DNA of 64,000 bases from Aquitalea magnusonii (GCF_003202035.1 NZ_QJKC01000004.1:124001-188000); one strand, 5' to 3'; counted from the first letter of the stretch, positions 26,900 through 41,448 are shown. Made by a program: numbers and translations. Notes: generated by a model not told the origin, from the sequence alone.

Positions 26900-27666
26900 T
26901 CCCACACCTTCCACGGTGCCTTACCACTATTCCACAGTTCTTCCAGGTGCTGCTTGTCCCGCAGGGTATCCATAGGCTGCCAGAAACCATCATGCTTGAA
27001 GGCTTGCAGCTGACCTGAGCGTGCCAACGCTTCTAGAGGTTGGCGCTCCCAGATGGTAGTGTCGTCGTCTATAAGACTGATTACCTTTGGCGACAGGACA
27101 AAAAAACCACCATTGATGTAAGCACCGTCACCAGTCGGTTTTTCCATAAAACTATTGACGCTACTCCCGTTGATTTCCAACGCCCCAAACCGGCCAGGTG
27201 GCTGGACAGCGGTTACAGTAGCTTGCTTGCCGTGAGCTTTGTGAAACTCAATGGATGCACGAATATCAACCGTACCAACACCATCACCATAGGTAAAGCA
27301 GAAATCTTCATCACCTACATACTGAGCCACACGGCGTAGACGCCCACCTGTCATGGTACTTTCACCAGTATCCACAAGCGTCACCCTCCAGGATTCGGCG
27401 TTATTCTGATGCACTTGCATTTCATTGCTACGCATATCAAATGTAACATCTGACATATGCAAGAAGTAGTTTGCAAAGTACTCTTTGATGACATAACCCT
27501 TATAACCGCAACACACAACAAAATCATTAATACCATGCGCAGAGTACATTTTCATGATATGCCAAAGGATTGGGCGACCGCCGATCTCAATCATTGGTTT
27601 AGGTTTGAGATGAGTCTCTTCGGAAATTCTGGTCCCCAAACCACCAGCTAGCAATACTGCCTTCAT
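26896..27666 (-). CDS. rfbF: Glucose-1-phosphate cytidylyltransferase
   Basis: Makes CDP-glucose from CTP and glucose-1-phosphate, the entry step to CDP-3,6-dideoxyhexoses. The 256 residues start [25 protein letters not shown], with [12 protein letters not shown] and [12 protein letters not shown] near the end, all typical of RfbF/DdhA. It is the first gene of the 16-gene minus-strand operon; 607 bp of AT-rich sequence lies upstream and must hold the promoter. Confidence 0.96.
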   Translation of the reverse strand: MKAVLLAGGLGTRISEETHLKPKPMIEIGGRPILWHIMKMYSAHGINDFVVCCGYKGYVIKEYFANYFLHMSDVTFDMRSNEMQVHQNNAESWRVTLVDTGESTMTGGRLRRVAQYVGDEDFCFTYGDGVGTVDIRASIEFHKAHGKQATVTAVQPPGRFGALEINGSSVNSFMEKPTGDGAYINGGFFVLSPKVISLIDDDTTIWERQPLEALARSGQLQAFKHDGFWQPMDTLRDKQHLEELWNSGKAPWKVWE

Positions 27667-27713
27667 TTAAATGACTCCAAAAACAGAGTGGAAGATAAAA
27701 AATATCAACTTTA

Positions 27714-27740
27714 ATCTTAACACATATCAAGCAATGTCAA
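27714..27740 (-). promoter_or_regulatory. Candidate promoter of the rfbF operon
   Basis: On the minus strand a perfect TTGACA (27740-27735) is followed by 15 bases and TAAGAT (27719-27714), about 50 bp before rfbF. The -35 is ideal but the spacing is two bases short, so the call is tentative. Confidence 0.35.
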
Positions 27741-27818
27741 AGATGCGGCATGTCCAAATAAAATGACCCAATCAAGTCAATAACCACGGACAATACATCA
27801 CTGCCGCACAATTAGACC

Positions 27819-27840
27819 CTATTCACTAATCGGTGAATAG
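27819..27840. repeat. Perfect inverted repeat upstream of rfbF
   Basis: Arms CTATTCAC and GTGAATAG are separated by six bases (TAATCG). It lies about 150 bp upstream of rfbF and 80 bp upstream of the candidate promoter. It has no T-tract, so a protein-binding site is more likely than a terminator. The regulator is unknown. Confidence 0.5.
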
Positions 27841-28033
27841 TCATACCATTTAGCACAACATAAAATAATACAGTTATAAAACGGCAAGCCACCACAATAA
27901 GAAGTGCAAATGCATCATAAAAAGATGCCTACAAATAAATTTCATTCGCCGCCCTACAAAATCACACAGAATACTTTACCATGCAACTGATGACATATAA
28001 TGATGAAAGAGCTCTTCAAACCTATAGGAATGT

Positions 28034-28162
28034 ATGAATCCAAAAGAAGTAAATTCTGAACTTTTGGCTAAATCAGTATTCAACCCATCACACTTGATGC
28101 AATACAGTATCACCAACTACTTGTCACCAGCCTACCTGAAATGTGCAATGAAGTATGCTTAG
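28034..28162 (+). CDS. Possible 42-residue small ORF or gene remnant
   Basis: An ATG at 28034, nine bases after ATAGGA, opens a frame of 42 codons ending in TAG at 28162. The translation starts MNPKEVNSELLAKSV, is mildly hydrophilic and has no recognisable domain or signal peptide. It lies opposite to the neighbouring operons in an AT-rich gap where chance frames of this size are common. It may be a remnant or chance frame. Confidence 0.2.
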   Translation: MNPKEVNSELLAKSVFNPSHLMQYSITNYLSPAYLKCAMKYA

Positions 28163-28273
28163 AATCAGATAACAGTTTATAAACACTTACTCAGGGAGTC
28201 ATGGTACTTGCAAAGCATGGCAAAAAAAGCCAAAATGACTAATCATGTGCGATGAAATAGTTGCTTACAATAT

Positions 28274-29617
28274 TTACTTGGCAGTATCGACTGCGCCTGA
28301 GTAATTTTCATGGGCCAATTCGGCAAGCAAGGCCCCAGCTACAAACAACAACAACTGCAACATGTGATCGCGGAAGATGCTTTCGTTGAGCATGCGTCCC
28401 AGGAAACCACACACCATCAGCATCAGCATCAGTCCGCGAACATCCTGTTGATAGCGGAAGCGCCTATAGCCGGTGAAAAACAGGCTGCCGCAAAACAGCA
28501 ACCACAGTACGATACCGGGAACACCCAAGGCTACACCCAGGTCAATGAAACCGCTATGCGCATGCCCCAGATTATTCTTGATGCCCATGCTGGTGGCCGC
28601 CTGGGCAAATACTTCGCGCATGAAGCCAAACCCAAGGGGATGGCTGGCAATCATGTCCAGACCGCTGTGAATCCAGGCTACGCGCTTAAAGGCAGAGTCG
28701 TCCATTGGCTCACCATTGGACATCAATGGTAGTGGGCCAATACCAGTCCATGCAGGGTAATGTTTGTAATCCCATCCAGCTGCAACTGACTCTGAAAATG
28801 CCAAATTTCTACTGTCTTTCTTGATGGCATAAGTGACCAGCCCACCAAGGCTGGAAATCACCACCAGCCAGATCAGTAATAGCTTAGCCCAGCCGTGCTT
28901 CACACCCTGGAAAATGGAATATAACAGCAACATGGAAAAGCTCAGGTAGACCATGCCTATCATGCCGTTACGGGCAGCAGCATGCAGGCTGACAAACACG
29001 AACAAAGCCAGAATGGCCAGCAACCATGGTTTGCTGATACGGCTGACCCTTTGCCGGCCCCAATGACCAAAACACAGGGTGGCGACGACAAAGGCCAACA
29101 CGAAGTTGATCAGGAAGGTGAACTCAAGATACGTGGGAGTGGAAAATGTTTCTCGGTACGGCCAGGTACCAGTTGTGAGGTATTTGTAGGCTTCGATGCA
29201 AAACTCGGTCATCGCCAGTGCAACGCCACCGGCGATGACGACGTCAACAATCGAAAACTTGCGCGAGACCCGGAACAAAACCATTCCGATGGAAAACCAC
29301 AATACAGCGATGCCCAACTGGCTACGTAATTCTGCTCTCGAAATATCTGGCCAGTAACTAAGAAACAAAGTATGTAATGTTGCATATGCCATGAATAAGC
29401 CAAGAAACATGATGGGATACTTGGCTGTACGTATAACAGGCATACTACCAGCAACCAAAGGTAGCGCAAGTAACAGTAAACAGGCTTGCAATACATAGCG
29501 TAATGCGACGGTGTGTGAAACACTGCAAGTGGCAACAAATAGAAACGACAACAGGATAACCAATGAGCCATGCCATCGAGAATTCACCCAAGCATTAGCA
29601 TTGAAATGACTAAACAT
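28274..29617 (-). CDS. waaL: O-antigen ligase / polymerase family membrane protein (WaaL-like)
   Basis: Inner-membrane protein expected to join undecaprenyl-linked O-chain to lipid A-core on the periplasmic side. The 447 residues form about 11-12 hydrophobic segments. A large periplasmic loop around residues 265-345 precedes NNLGHAHSGFIDLGVALGVPG, the Wzy_C-type histidine region, and the hydrophobic C-terminus. The neighbouring core-type family-9 transferase favours ligase over polymerase, but Wzy and WaaL cannot be separated firmly by eye. The ATG at 29617 lies nine bases from the upstream gene. Confidence 0.78.
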   Translation of the reverse strand: MFSHFNANAWVNSRWHGSLVILLSFLFVATCSVSHTVALRYVLQACLLLLALPLVAGSMPVIRTAKYPIMFLGLFMAYATLHTLFLSYWPDISRAELRSQLGIAVLWFSIGMVLFRVSRKFSIVDVVIAGGVALAMTEFCIEAYKYLTTGTWPYRETFSTPTYLEFTFLINFVLAFVVATLCFGHWGRQRVSRISKPWLLAILALFVFVSLHAAARNGMIGMVYLSFSMLLLYSIFQGVKHGWAKLLLIWLVVISSLGGLVTYAIKKDSRNLAFSESVAAGWDYKHYPAWTGIGPLPLMSNGEPMDDSAFKRVAWIHSGLDMIASHPLGFGFMREVFAQAATSMGIKNNLGHAHSGFIDLGVALGVPGIVLWLLFCGSLFFTGYRRFRYQQDVRGLMLMLMVCGFLGRMLNESIFRDHMLQLLLFVAGALLAELAHENYSGAVDTAK

Positions 29618-29626
29618 GCAATCCTC

Positions 29627-30748
29627 TTAATTTTTTATTTCAGCCATATCATATGAAATTTTTCTCTCATTGATATGTGGAAAATTATTATTCATGACCT
29701 GGGCCAGCCCCTCGACCAAGGCTGGCAATGGAATTGAGTAAACCGAAAATTCACTTGACTGAACAACAACAGCATTTTGGTTATTTGGCCCCCAAGCTCG
29801 GCTATTCAAATAAGTTGACGTTCTGTCTTTTTCATACAGTCCTAGCAGCGGTTTGTCGAATGCAGCTGCTGCATGAACGATGGAGGTATCTGGCGAAATA
29901 ACCACATCAGCATATTTTACCAATGCCACTGCAGCAAAATAGGTTCTAAATGGAGATTTCTGCATACCAATTGTACTAATGCCAGCCAGATCCTCCGGCT
30001 TTGCAGTCAGTACGATATTCCAATCAGCATAATTCCCCTGCATGTAGGCAAGAATAGCATCCAGTTGCGCTTGATCCAGCCGCCGGTATGGCCCTTCACC
30101 TTTTAGATTGATTAGCAAGGTTCGCTGCTTAGGCAGATTTTTGAGATAGGTTTGTACTTTGCCTTCTTCAACAGAATCAATATGAACATCATAATGTCTG
30201 TTGCAATGCTTGCAATCGATATGCAATGCCTCCAGCAAAGCAAAGTTCCGCCAGGCAGCATGCTGATTCAAACTGAAATCTTCTTTCAAATTGACATCAA
30301 ACACCGGGTATAATTCACGATTAAAGCCAATAACATGCCGAACCTTGCTCCAACTCATCAGGACAATATCCTTATAAGTTGGAACTTCATTCCTGAGGTC
30401 AATCAGCAGATCATACTTTTCTTTACGCAATTGCAAGGCAAGTTTGATCACCGAGAACAGCTTGTCGTTATGTACATGCAGTTGATCTACATGTGGATTC
30501 AATTTCAGCAACTCGGCATTGCGCAAACCTGCTATCACATCGACCTGTTTTCCCGCCAGTTTGAGTTCCCGAATAGCGATGGTGGATACGATCAGATCAC
30601 CAAACTTGTCATTGTCTCTCAGAAAGAGGACTTTCCTGATGGACTCCGGCTTGAATACCGGAGCTGGGGCACGCTTCAACAGCCATAAGGCCAATTTGCC
30701 AAACATGGCTCTACGCTTTGCGTGCAGTGGTCCTAATCTGATTTTCAT
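29627..30748 (-). CDS. Family-9 glycosyltransferase (heptosyltransferase-like)
   Basis: Predicted peripheral inner-membrane enzyme adding heptose or a related sugar to the LPS core. The 373 residues include KVLFLRDNDKFGDLIVSTIAIRELK, the N-terminal GT9 motif, LLINLKGEGPYRRL, and SPDTSIVHAAAAFDKPLLGLYE, the C-terminal donor-binding motif in which a conserved D-T-S/G-x-x-H-x-A is seen. It starts at ATG 30748 with a weak binding site and is followed immediately by the ligase-like gene, so the two are probably co-transcribed. Confidence 0.85.
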   Translation of the reverse strand: MKIRLGPLHAKRRAMFGKLALWLLKRAPAPVFKPESIRKVLFLRDNDKFGDLIVSTIAIRELKLAGKQVDVIAGLRNAELLKLNPHVDQLHVHNDKLFSVIKLALQLRKEKYDLLIDLRNEVPTYKDIVLMSWSKVRHVIGFNRELYPVFDVNLKEDFSLNQHAAWRNFALLEALHIDCKHCNRHYDVHIDSVEEGKVQTYLKNLPKQRTLLINLKGEGPYRRLDQAQLDAILAYMQGNYADWNIVLTAKPEDLAGISTIGMQKSPFRTYFAAVALVKYADVVISPDTSIVHAAAAFDKPLLGLYEKDRTSTYLNSRAWGPNNQNAVVVQSSEFSVYSIPLPALVEGLAQVMNNNFPHINERKISYDMAEIKN

Positions 30749-30812
30749 ATGGTTCCGGAGCCTGGAGGTTCAGCCGATATCTATTCAGCTGGCAATTATC
30801 GCATGATTCATG

Positions 30813-30842
30813 AAAAAAGCCCGCCAGTCGGCGGGCTTCTTT
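30813..30842. terminator. Intrinsic terminator after gltD
   Basis: Stem GCCCGCC / GGCGGGC with a four-base loop. On the minus strand it is followed by six T, ending the gltBD transcript. On the plus strand the tail is only TTCTTT. Confidence 0.85.
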
Positions 30843-30867
30843 ACTCAAGCGCTCAGGCTACCCCTGC

Positions 30868-36823
<5,956 letters not shown>

Positions 36824-37119
36824 TGCTTTGTCCTGCTTATAATTGTGAATCGAGTGAATCGATTCTAAGGGCAACTTGCTTGACCTTGCAACCAGTTATT
36901 AGCTGCTTTTCCGCAGCGCAATAATTGTTTAAATTCAACAGCTTGATTGCGTTTTTCTGTAGAAAAATCAGGGAAAACCCGCAAAATATGCACATTTTTC
37001 TTCCAGTTTTGTGACACCCATATTCATATTTACGACTTTCTCCGTCGTGTACCGCCCTTATCCAAAACCGGGAAAAACACCATATTTTGAATATTGTCTG
37101 ACAACATTCACGAGGTGAT
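36824..37119. other. Divergent promoter region between gltB and the cardiolipin-synthase-like gene
   Basis: An AT-rich gap of 296 bp with no credible gene. It must hold the gltBD promoter and probably that of the plus-strand gene at 37120. Short self-complementary stretches (for example TTTTCTGTAGAAAA near 36955-36968) are visible, but no operator of a known regulator could be assigned. Confidence 0.5.
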
Positions 37120-38637
37120 ATGCGTAGCGATGCCACTACAGCGGCAACCCAGGATTTCGTGCGCAAGCTGGCCGACCAGGCCTTCGCGCGCTCGGCCGGT
37201 GCGCCACTGATTGCCGGCAATAGTGTGCAATTGCTGTATGACAGCAGCGATAACTTTCCCGCCTGGAAACAGGCCATTGCCGCAGCGGAAGAGTCGGTAT
37301 TCATTGAAATGTATATCGTGGCCAACGACCGTTTTGGCCGCGAGATCCGCCAGTTGCTGATGGACAAGGCCGCGGCCGGCGTCAAGGTATGCCTGCTATA
37401 CGATTGGCTTGGCAGCTGGAAAGCCAGCCTGGGCGGATTTTTCCGGCCGCTGGCCAGTGCCGGCGCCGAGGTGCGTGCCTATAACCCGCCCACGCTGACC
37501 GGCGGGCTGACCCTGCTGGGGCGCAACCATCGCAAGCTGATCGTGGTGGACCGGCAAACCGCGTTTATTTCCGGCCTGTGCATCAGTTCCAGCTGGGAAG
37601 GCCAGCCGCAAGCCGGCATCGCCCCCTGGCGCGATACCGGGCTGGCACTGCGCGGTCCGCTGCTGGCCGAGGCGCTGGCGGCGTTTGCCGATAGCTGGGC
37701 CAGCTGTGGCCCGCCACTGGACGCGCACTGGCTGGATTTTCCCACCCCCATCGCGGAATGCGGCACCATTGCCGCCCGCCTGATTGCCACCACCCCGTCC
37801 ACCGCCCACATGATGCGGCTGGACATGCTGATTGCCAGTTTTGCCCGCCGCACGCTGTGGCTGACCGATGCCTATTTCATGGGCACCAGCACCTATCTGT
37901 CGGCACTGAAACAGGCCGCACGCGACGGGGTGGATGTGCGGCTGCTGGTGCCGCGCTCCAGCGACATCCGCTGGATTGCCACCGTGTCGCGCACCATGTA
38001 CCGGCCGCTGCTGGAATCCGGCGTGCGGGTGTTCGAATGGAATGGCCCGATGATTCACGCCAAAACCGCCGTGGCCGATGGCCGCTGGGCACGCATCGGC
38101 TCCACCAATCTGAATATCTCCAGCTGGCTGGCCAACCGTGAAATCGATGTCGCCATCGAAGATGAAACAGTGGCCGGTGAACTGGCTGCGCGCTTTCTGC
38201 AGGATCTGCAGCAGTCCACCGAGGTGGTGCTCAGCGGCCACAAGCGCACACCGGTACTGACCCAGCCGCGCCAGCGCCAGCCCCCCTCCTTCCTGCTGCC
38301 GGCGGCCAGCCATGCTGCACGCAGCAGTGCCAGTGCCGCGGCGCGCCAGGCGGCACGCATCGGCGATGCGCTGGGTGCGGTGGTACGCGGCACCCGCAGC
38401 ATCGATACCAGCGAGGCGGCGGCTTTTCTCACCATCGGCCTGGCCTTGCTGGCGCTGGCCGTGCTGGTGCTGCTGTTTCCCTGGCTGGTGGCCGGACCGC
38501 TGGCTTTCCTGCTGCTGGTCAGCGGTGGTGCCATCGTGCTCAAGGCACTGGGCCTGTACCGCCGCCGTAATGAAAAAAAACAACAGTTGGCCGCGACAAA
38601 AAATAATCTCAAACCGCCAGCACCGCCTGCCGGCTAA
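37120..38637 (+). CDS. Phospholipase-D family protein, cardiolipin synthase (ClsB-like)
   Basis: Predicted membrane-associated phosphatidyl transferase making cardiolipin or a related phospholipid. The 505 residues contain two HKD motifs: HRKLIVVD (His137, Lys139, Asp144) and HAKTAVAD (His313, Lys315, Asp320), each followed by the expected Gly-Ser/Ser-Asn region. The N-terminal membrane helices of ClsA are absent, as in ClsB. Unusually, two strong hydrophobic segments lie at the C-terminus (about 434-454 and 456-477) before a lysine-rich tail. A binding site GAGGTG precedes the ATG. Confidence 0.88.
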   Translation: MRSDATTAATQDFVRKLADQAFARSAGAPLIAGNSVQLLYDSSDNFPAWKQAIAAAEESVFIEMYIVANDRFGREIRQLLMDKAAAGVKVCLLYDWLGSWKASLGGFFRPLASAGAEVRAYNPPTLTGGLTLLGRNHRKLIVVDRQTAFISGLCISSSWEGQPQAGIAPWRDTGLALRGPLLAEALAAFADSWASCGPPLDAHWLDFPTPIAECGTIAARLIATTPSTAHMMRLDMLIASFARRTLWLTDAYFMGTSTYLSALKQAARDGVDVRLLVPRSSDIRWIATVSRTMYRPLLESGVRVFEWNGPMIHAKTAVADGRWARIGSTNLNISSWLANREIDVAIEDETVAGELAARFLQDLQQSTEVVLSGHKRTPVLTQPRQRQPPSFLLPAASHAARSSASAAARQAARIGDALGAVVRGTRSIDTSEAAAFLTIGLALLALAVLVLLFPWLVAGPLAFLLLVSGGAIVLKALGLYRRRNEKKQQLAATKNNLKPPAPPAG

Positions 38638-39117
38638 TCTGTCTTAAAACAATCCGTTAACGCGGCAGCGCCGGGCTGAAACCCTTGCCAGACAAGGCTT
38701 TCAACCGGATATTTGATCAAACCTGCAGAATATTTTCACTCCCTGATATTGCCTTGCAACACAAGCACGGTAAAAGGTCTACAATGCGCGCTTTCTTGGG
38801 ATGTTCTCCAAGCCGGCCGACGTGAAGGACGCACCATTTGGCTGCTCCCTAAGAAAGCCGGGGGTCTGCGGCCACACCACGTCAGCCTGCAGGATGCACC
38901 CCGGTTTTCGTGCGCGCCCAGTAACATTTACGCGCCTCAAGGCCAGCCTCGCCCACCGGCGACTGCGCCCCAACGCGCACCGAGTGACACTGCAGCAAGC
39001 TGCGGGCCGACAGGCGTTACAGGTGCACGGTATTGCTCTTGCCCATGGCAAAGGCTGCCTTCCTGAATGGCCATCCCCGGCTGTGGTGTCCGAGTTTTGA
39101 CCGACAAGGACTCAGGT
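38638..39117 (+). promoter_or_regulatory. Promoter and long leader of the amino-acid decarboxylase gene
   Basis: No credible gene lies in these 480 bp. A TACAAT (38780-38785) is a reasonable -10 box, with TTGCAA 20 bp upstream as a poorly spaced -35. From there about 330 bases of GC-rich, repeat-containing sequence precede the ATG, much more than a normal 5' UTR. The region could hold a cis-regulatory RNA or a regulator site; no known riboswitch was recognised. Confidence 0.45.
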
Positions 39118-41373
39118 ATGCGTTTTCATTTTCCCATCGTCATCATCGACGAGGACTTCCGCTCGGAAAACACCAGCGGCTCCGGCATCCGCGAACTGGC
39201 AGCGGCCATGGAGGCCGAAGGCATGAGCGTGATCGGTTACACCAGCTATGGTGACCTCACCTCCTTTGCCCAGCAGCAAAGCCGGGCAGCCGGTTTCATC
39301 CTGTCCATCGACGACGAGGAATTCCAGACCGACGACGCCTCGGAAAACGCCCTGGGCCAGTTGTACAGCTTTGTGGCGGAAATCCGCCGCCGCAACCCGG
39401 ACATCCCGGTCTACCTGTACGGCGAAACCCGTACTGCGCGCCATATTCCCAATGACATCCTGCGCGAGCTGCATGGCTTCATCCACATGCATGAGGACAC
39501 GCCGGAATTCGTGGCGCGCCATATCATCCGCGAATCCAAGAGCTATCTGGACAGCCTGGCCCCGCCGTTTTTCCGCGCGCTGGTGGACTACGCCCACGAT
39601 GGCTCCTACTCCTGGCACTGCCCCGGTCACTCCGGTGGTGTGGCCTTCCTGAAGAGCCCGGTAGGCCAGATGTTCCACCAGTTCTTTGGTGAAAACATGC
39701 TGCGCGCCGACGTATGCAATGCGGTGGACGAACTGGGCCAGCTGCTGGACCACACCGGCCCGATTGCCGCGTCGGAACGCAATGCCGCACGCATCTTCAA
39801 TGCCGACCACCTGTTCTTCGTCACCAACGGCACCTCCACATCCAACAAGATTGTGTGGCACAGCTGCGTGGCGGCCGGCGACATCGTGCTGGTGGACCGC
39901 AACTGCCACAAGTCCAATCTGCACGCCATCATGATGACCGGTGCCATTCCGGTCTTCCTGATGCCCACGCGCAACCACTACGGCATCATCGGCCCGATTC
40001 CGAAGTCGGAATTCCAGCTGGACAGCATCAAGAAAAAGATTCTGGCCAACCCCTTTGCCCGCGAAGCGCTGGAAAAGAACCCCAAGCTCAAGCCGCGCAT
40101 CCTCACCATCACCCAGTCCACCTACGATGGCATCCTGTACAACGTGGAAGAGATCAAGGGCCTGCTGGATGGCGAAGTGGACACCCTGCACTTTGACGAA
40201 GCCTGGCTGCCGCATGCCAGCTTCCACGATTTCTATGGCGACTTCCACGCCATTGGTGAAGGCCGTCCGCGTTGCAAGGACAGCCTGATCTTCTCCACCC
40301 AGTCCACCCACAAGCTGCTGGCCGGCATCAGCCAGGCTTCGCAGATTCTGGTGCAGGACCCGCAAAACCGTCAGCTGGATACCGCCTGGTTTAACGAGGC
40401 CTATCTGATGCACACCTCCACCAGCCCGCAATATTCCATTATTGCCAGCTGCGACGTGGCAGCCGCCATGATGGAACAGCCGGGCGGCCAGGCACTGGTG
40501 GAAGAATCGCTGGTGGAGGCCCTGGACTTCCGCCGCGCCATGCGCAAGGTGGACGAGGAATACGGCAACGACTGGTGGTTCAGCGTATGGGGCCCGGAGG
40601 AGTTGTCCGACGACGGCATCTGCGACCCGGTGGACTGGGAACTGAAACCCGGCGCGCACTGGCATGGTTTTGCCGGCATCGAAGAAGGCTTCAACCTGCT
40701 GGACCCGATCAAGGCCACCGTGCTGACGCCGGGCCTGGATGTGGACGGCAGCTTCGAAGAGATGGGCATTCCGGCCGCCATCGTCACCAAATACCTGACC
40801 GAACACGGTGTGGTGGTGGAAAAAACCGGCCTCTACAGCTTCTTCATCATGTTCACCATCGGCATCACCAAGGGCCGCTGGAACACGCTGATTTCGTTGC
40901 TGCAGCAGTTCAAGGACGACTTCGACAAGAACCAGCCGCTGTGGCGCGCCATGCCGGACTTTGTCGCGCGCTACCCGCAGTACGAACGCGTGGGTCTGCA
41001 GGACCTGTGCCAGCGCATCCATGCGCTGTACACCAAGCACGACATCGCCCGCCTGACCACCGAGATCTATCTGTCCGAGATGGAGCCGGCCATGCGTCCG
41101 TCCGATGCTTTCGCCAAGATGGCCCACCGCGAGATCGAACGCGTGCCGGTCGACCAGCTGGAAGGCCGCGTCACCGCCGTGCTGCTGACCCCGTATCCGC
41201 CGGGCATTCCGCTGCTGATTCCGGGCGAACGTTTCAACAAGACCATTGTTGACTACCTGCGCTTTGCCCAGGCTTTCAACCGCGAACTGCCGGGCTTCGA
41301 AACCGACGTGCACGGCCTGGTGGCTACCGAAGTGGAAGGCCGCAAGGTGTACTGCGTGGATTGCGTCAAGTAA
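39118..41373 (+). CDS. PLP-dependent Orn/Lys/Arg decarboxylase (fold type III-like, biodegradative family)
   Basis: Decarboxylates a basic amino acid, giving a diamine or agmatine and consuming a proton; such enzymes serve acid resistance or polyamine supply. The start at 39118 has AAGGA upstream and gives 751 residues. The N-terminal wing (1-125) begins MRFHFPIVIIDEDFR; the PLP domain has WHCPGHSGG, FVTNGTSTSNK, HFDEAWLPHASFH and the Schiff-base lysine in STHKL (Lys399). Length equals inducible Arg/Lys decarboxylases of this family. Lys, Arg or Orn preference cannot be decided here; no antiporter gene is adjacent. Confidence 0.9.
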   Translation: MRFHFPIVIIDEDFRSENTSGSGIRELAAAMEAEGMSVIGYTSYGDLTSFAQQQSRAAGFILSIDDEEFQTDDASENALGQLYSFVAEIRRRNPDIPVYLYGETRTARHIPNDILRELHGFIHMHEDTPEFVARHIIRESKSYLDSLAPPFFRALVDYAHDGSYSWHCPGHSGGVAFLKSPVGQMFHQFFGENMLRADVCNAVDELGQLLDHTGPIAASERNAARIFNADHLFFVTNGTSTSNKIVWHSCVAAGDIVLVDRNCHKSNLHAIMMTGAIPVFLMPTRNHYGIIGPIPKSEFQLDSIKKKILANPFAREALEKNPKLKPRILTITQSTYDGILYNVEEIKGLLDGEVDTLHFDEAWLPHASFHDFYGDFHAIGEGRPRCKDSLIFSTQSTHKLLAGISQASQILVQDPQNRQLDTAWFNEAYLMHTSTSPQYSIIASCDVAAAMMEQPGGQALVEESLVEALDFRRAMRKVDEEYGNDWWFSVWGPEELSDDGICDPVDWELKPGAHWHGFAGIEEGFNLLDPIKATVLTPGLDVDGSFEEMGIPAAIVTKYLTEHGVVVEKTGLYSFFIMFTIGITKGRWNTLISLLQQFKDDFDKNQPLWRAMPDFVARYPQYERVGLQDLCQRIHALYTKHDIARLTTEIYLSEMEPAMRPSDAFAKMAHREIERVPVDQLEGRVTAVLLTPYPPGIPLLIPGERFNKTIVDYLRFAQAFNRELPGFETDVHGLVATEVEGRKVYCVDCVK

Positions 41374-41397
41374 GGCGCCCACCTTGCACCATGCAAA

Positions 41398-41427
41398 AAG
41401 CCGCAGGCACTGTCCTGCGGCTTTTTT
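41398..41427. terminator. Bidirectional intrinsic terminator
   Basis: Stem AAGCCGCAGG / CCTGCGGCTT with a six-base loop and a T-tract on the plus side; five A on the left give a T-tract for the minus strand. It separates the converging decarboxylase and diguanylate cyclase genes. Confidence 0.9.
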
Positions 41428-41448
41428 CTGGCCCGGGTCTGCGGCGCC

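Larger units (their letters stand above)
27667..28273. other. AT-rich gap upstream of the glycan operon
   Basis: About 600 bp separate rfbF from the O-antigen ligase gene; both are on the minus strand. The stretch is clearly more AT-rich than the surrounding genes. It holds an inverted repeat (27819-27840), a candidate promoter (27714-27740) and one short open frame (28034-28162). No tRNA, insertion-sequence end or known leader element was recognised. Confidence 0.6.

Noticed and set aside
28200-28260. TGGC-A7-GCCA hairpin near the end of the ligase gene
   Set aside because: The stem is only four bases, too weak to call a terminator.
38713-39100. Several overlapping frames in the decarboxylase leader
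   Set aside because: They overlap in different frames, lack binding sites, and their translations are Arg/Pro/Cys-rich like random GC-rich DNA. The region is treated as a leader.
39112-41382. Open frame of 756 codons on the minus strand, opposite the decarboxylase
   Set aside because: Same effect as above; the plus-strand decarboxylase has all PLP motifs and the antisense frame has none.
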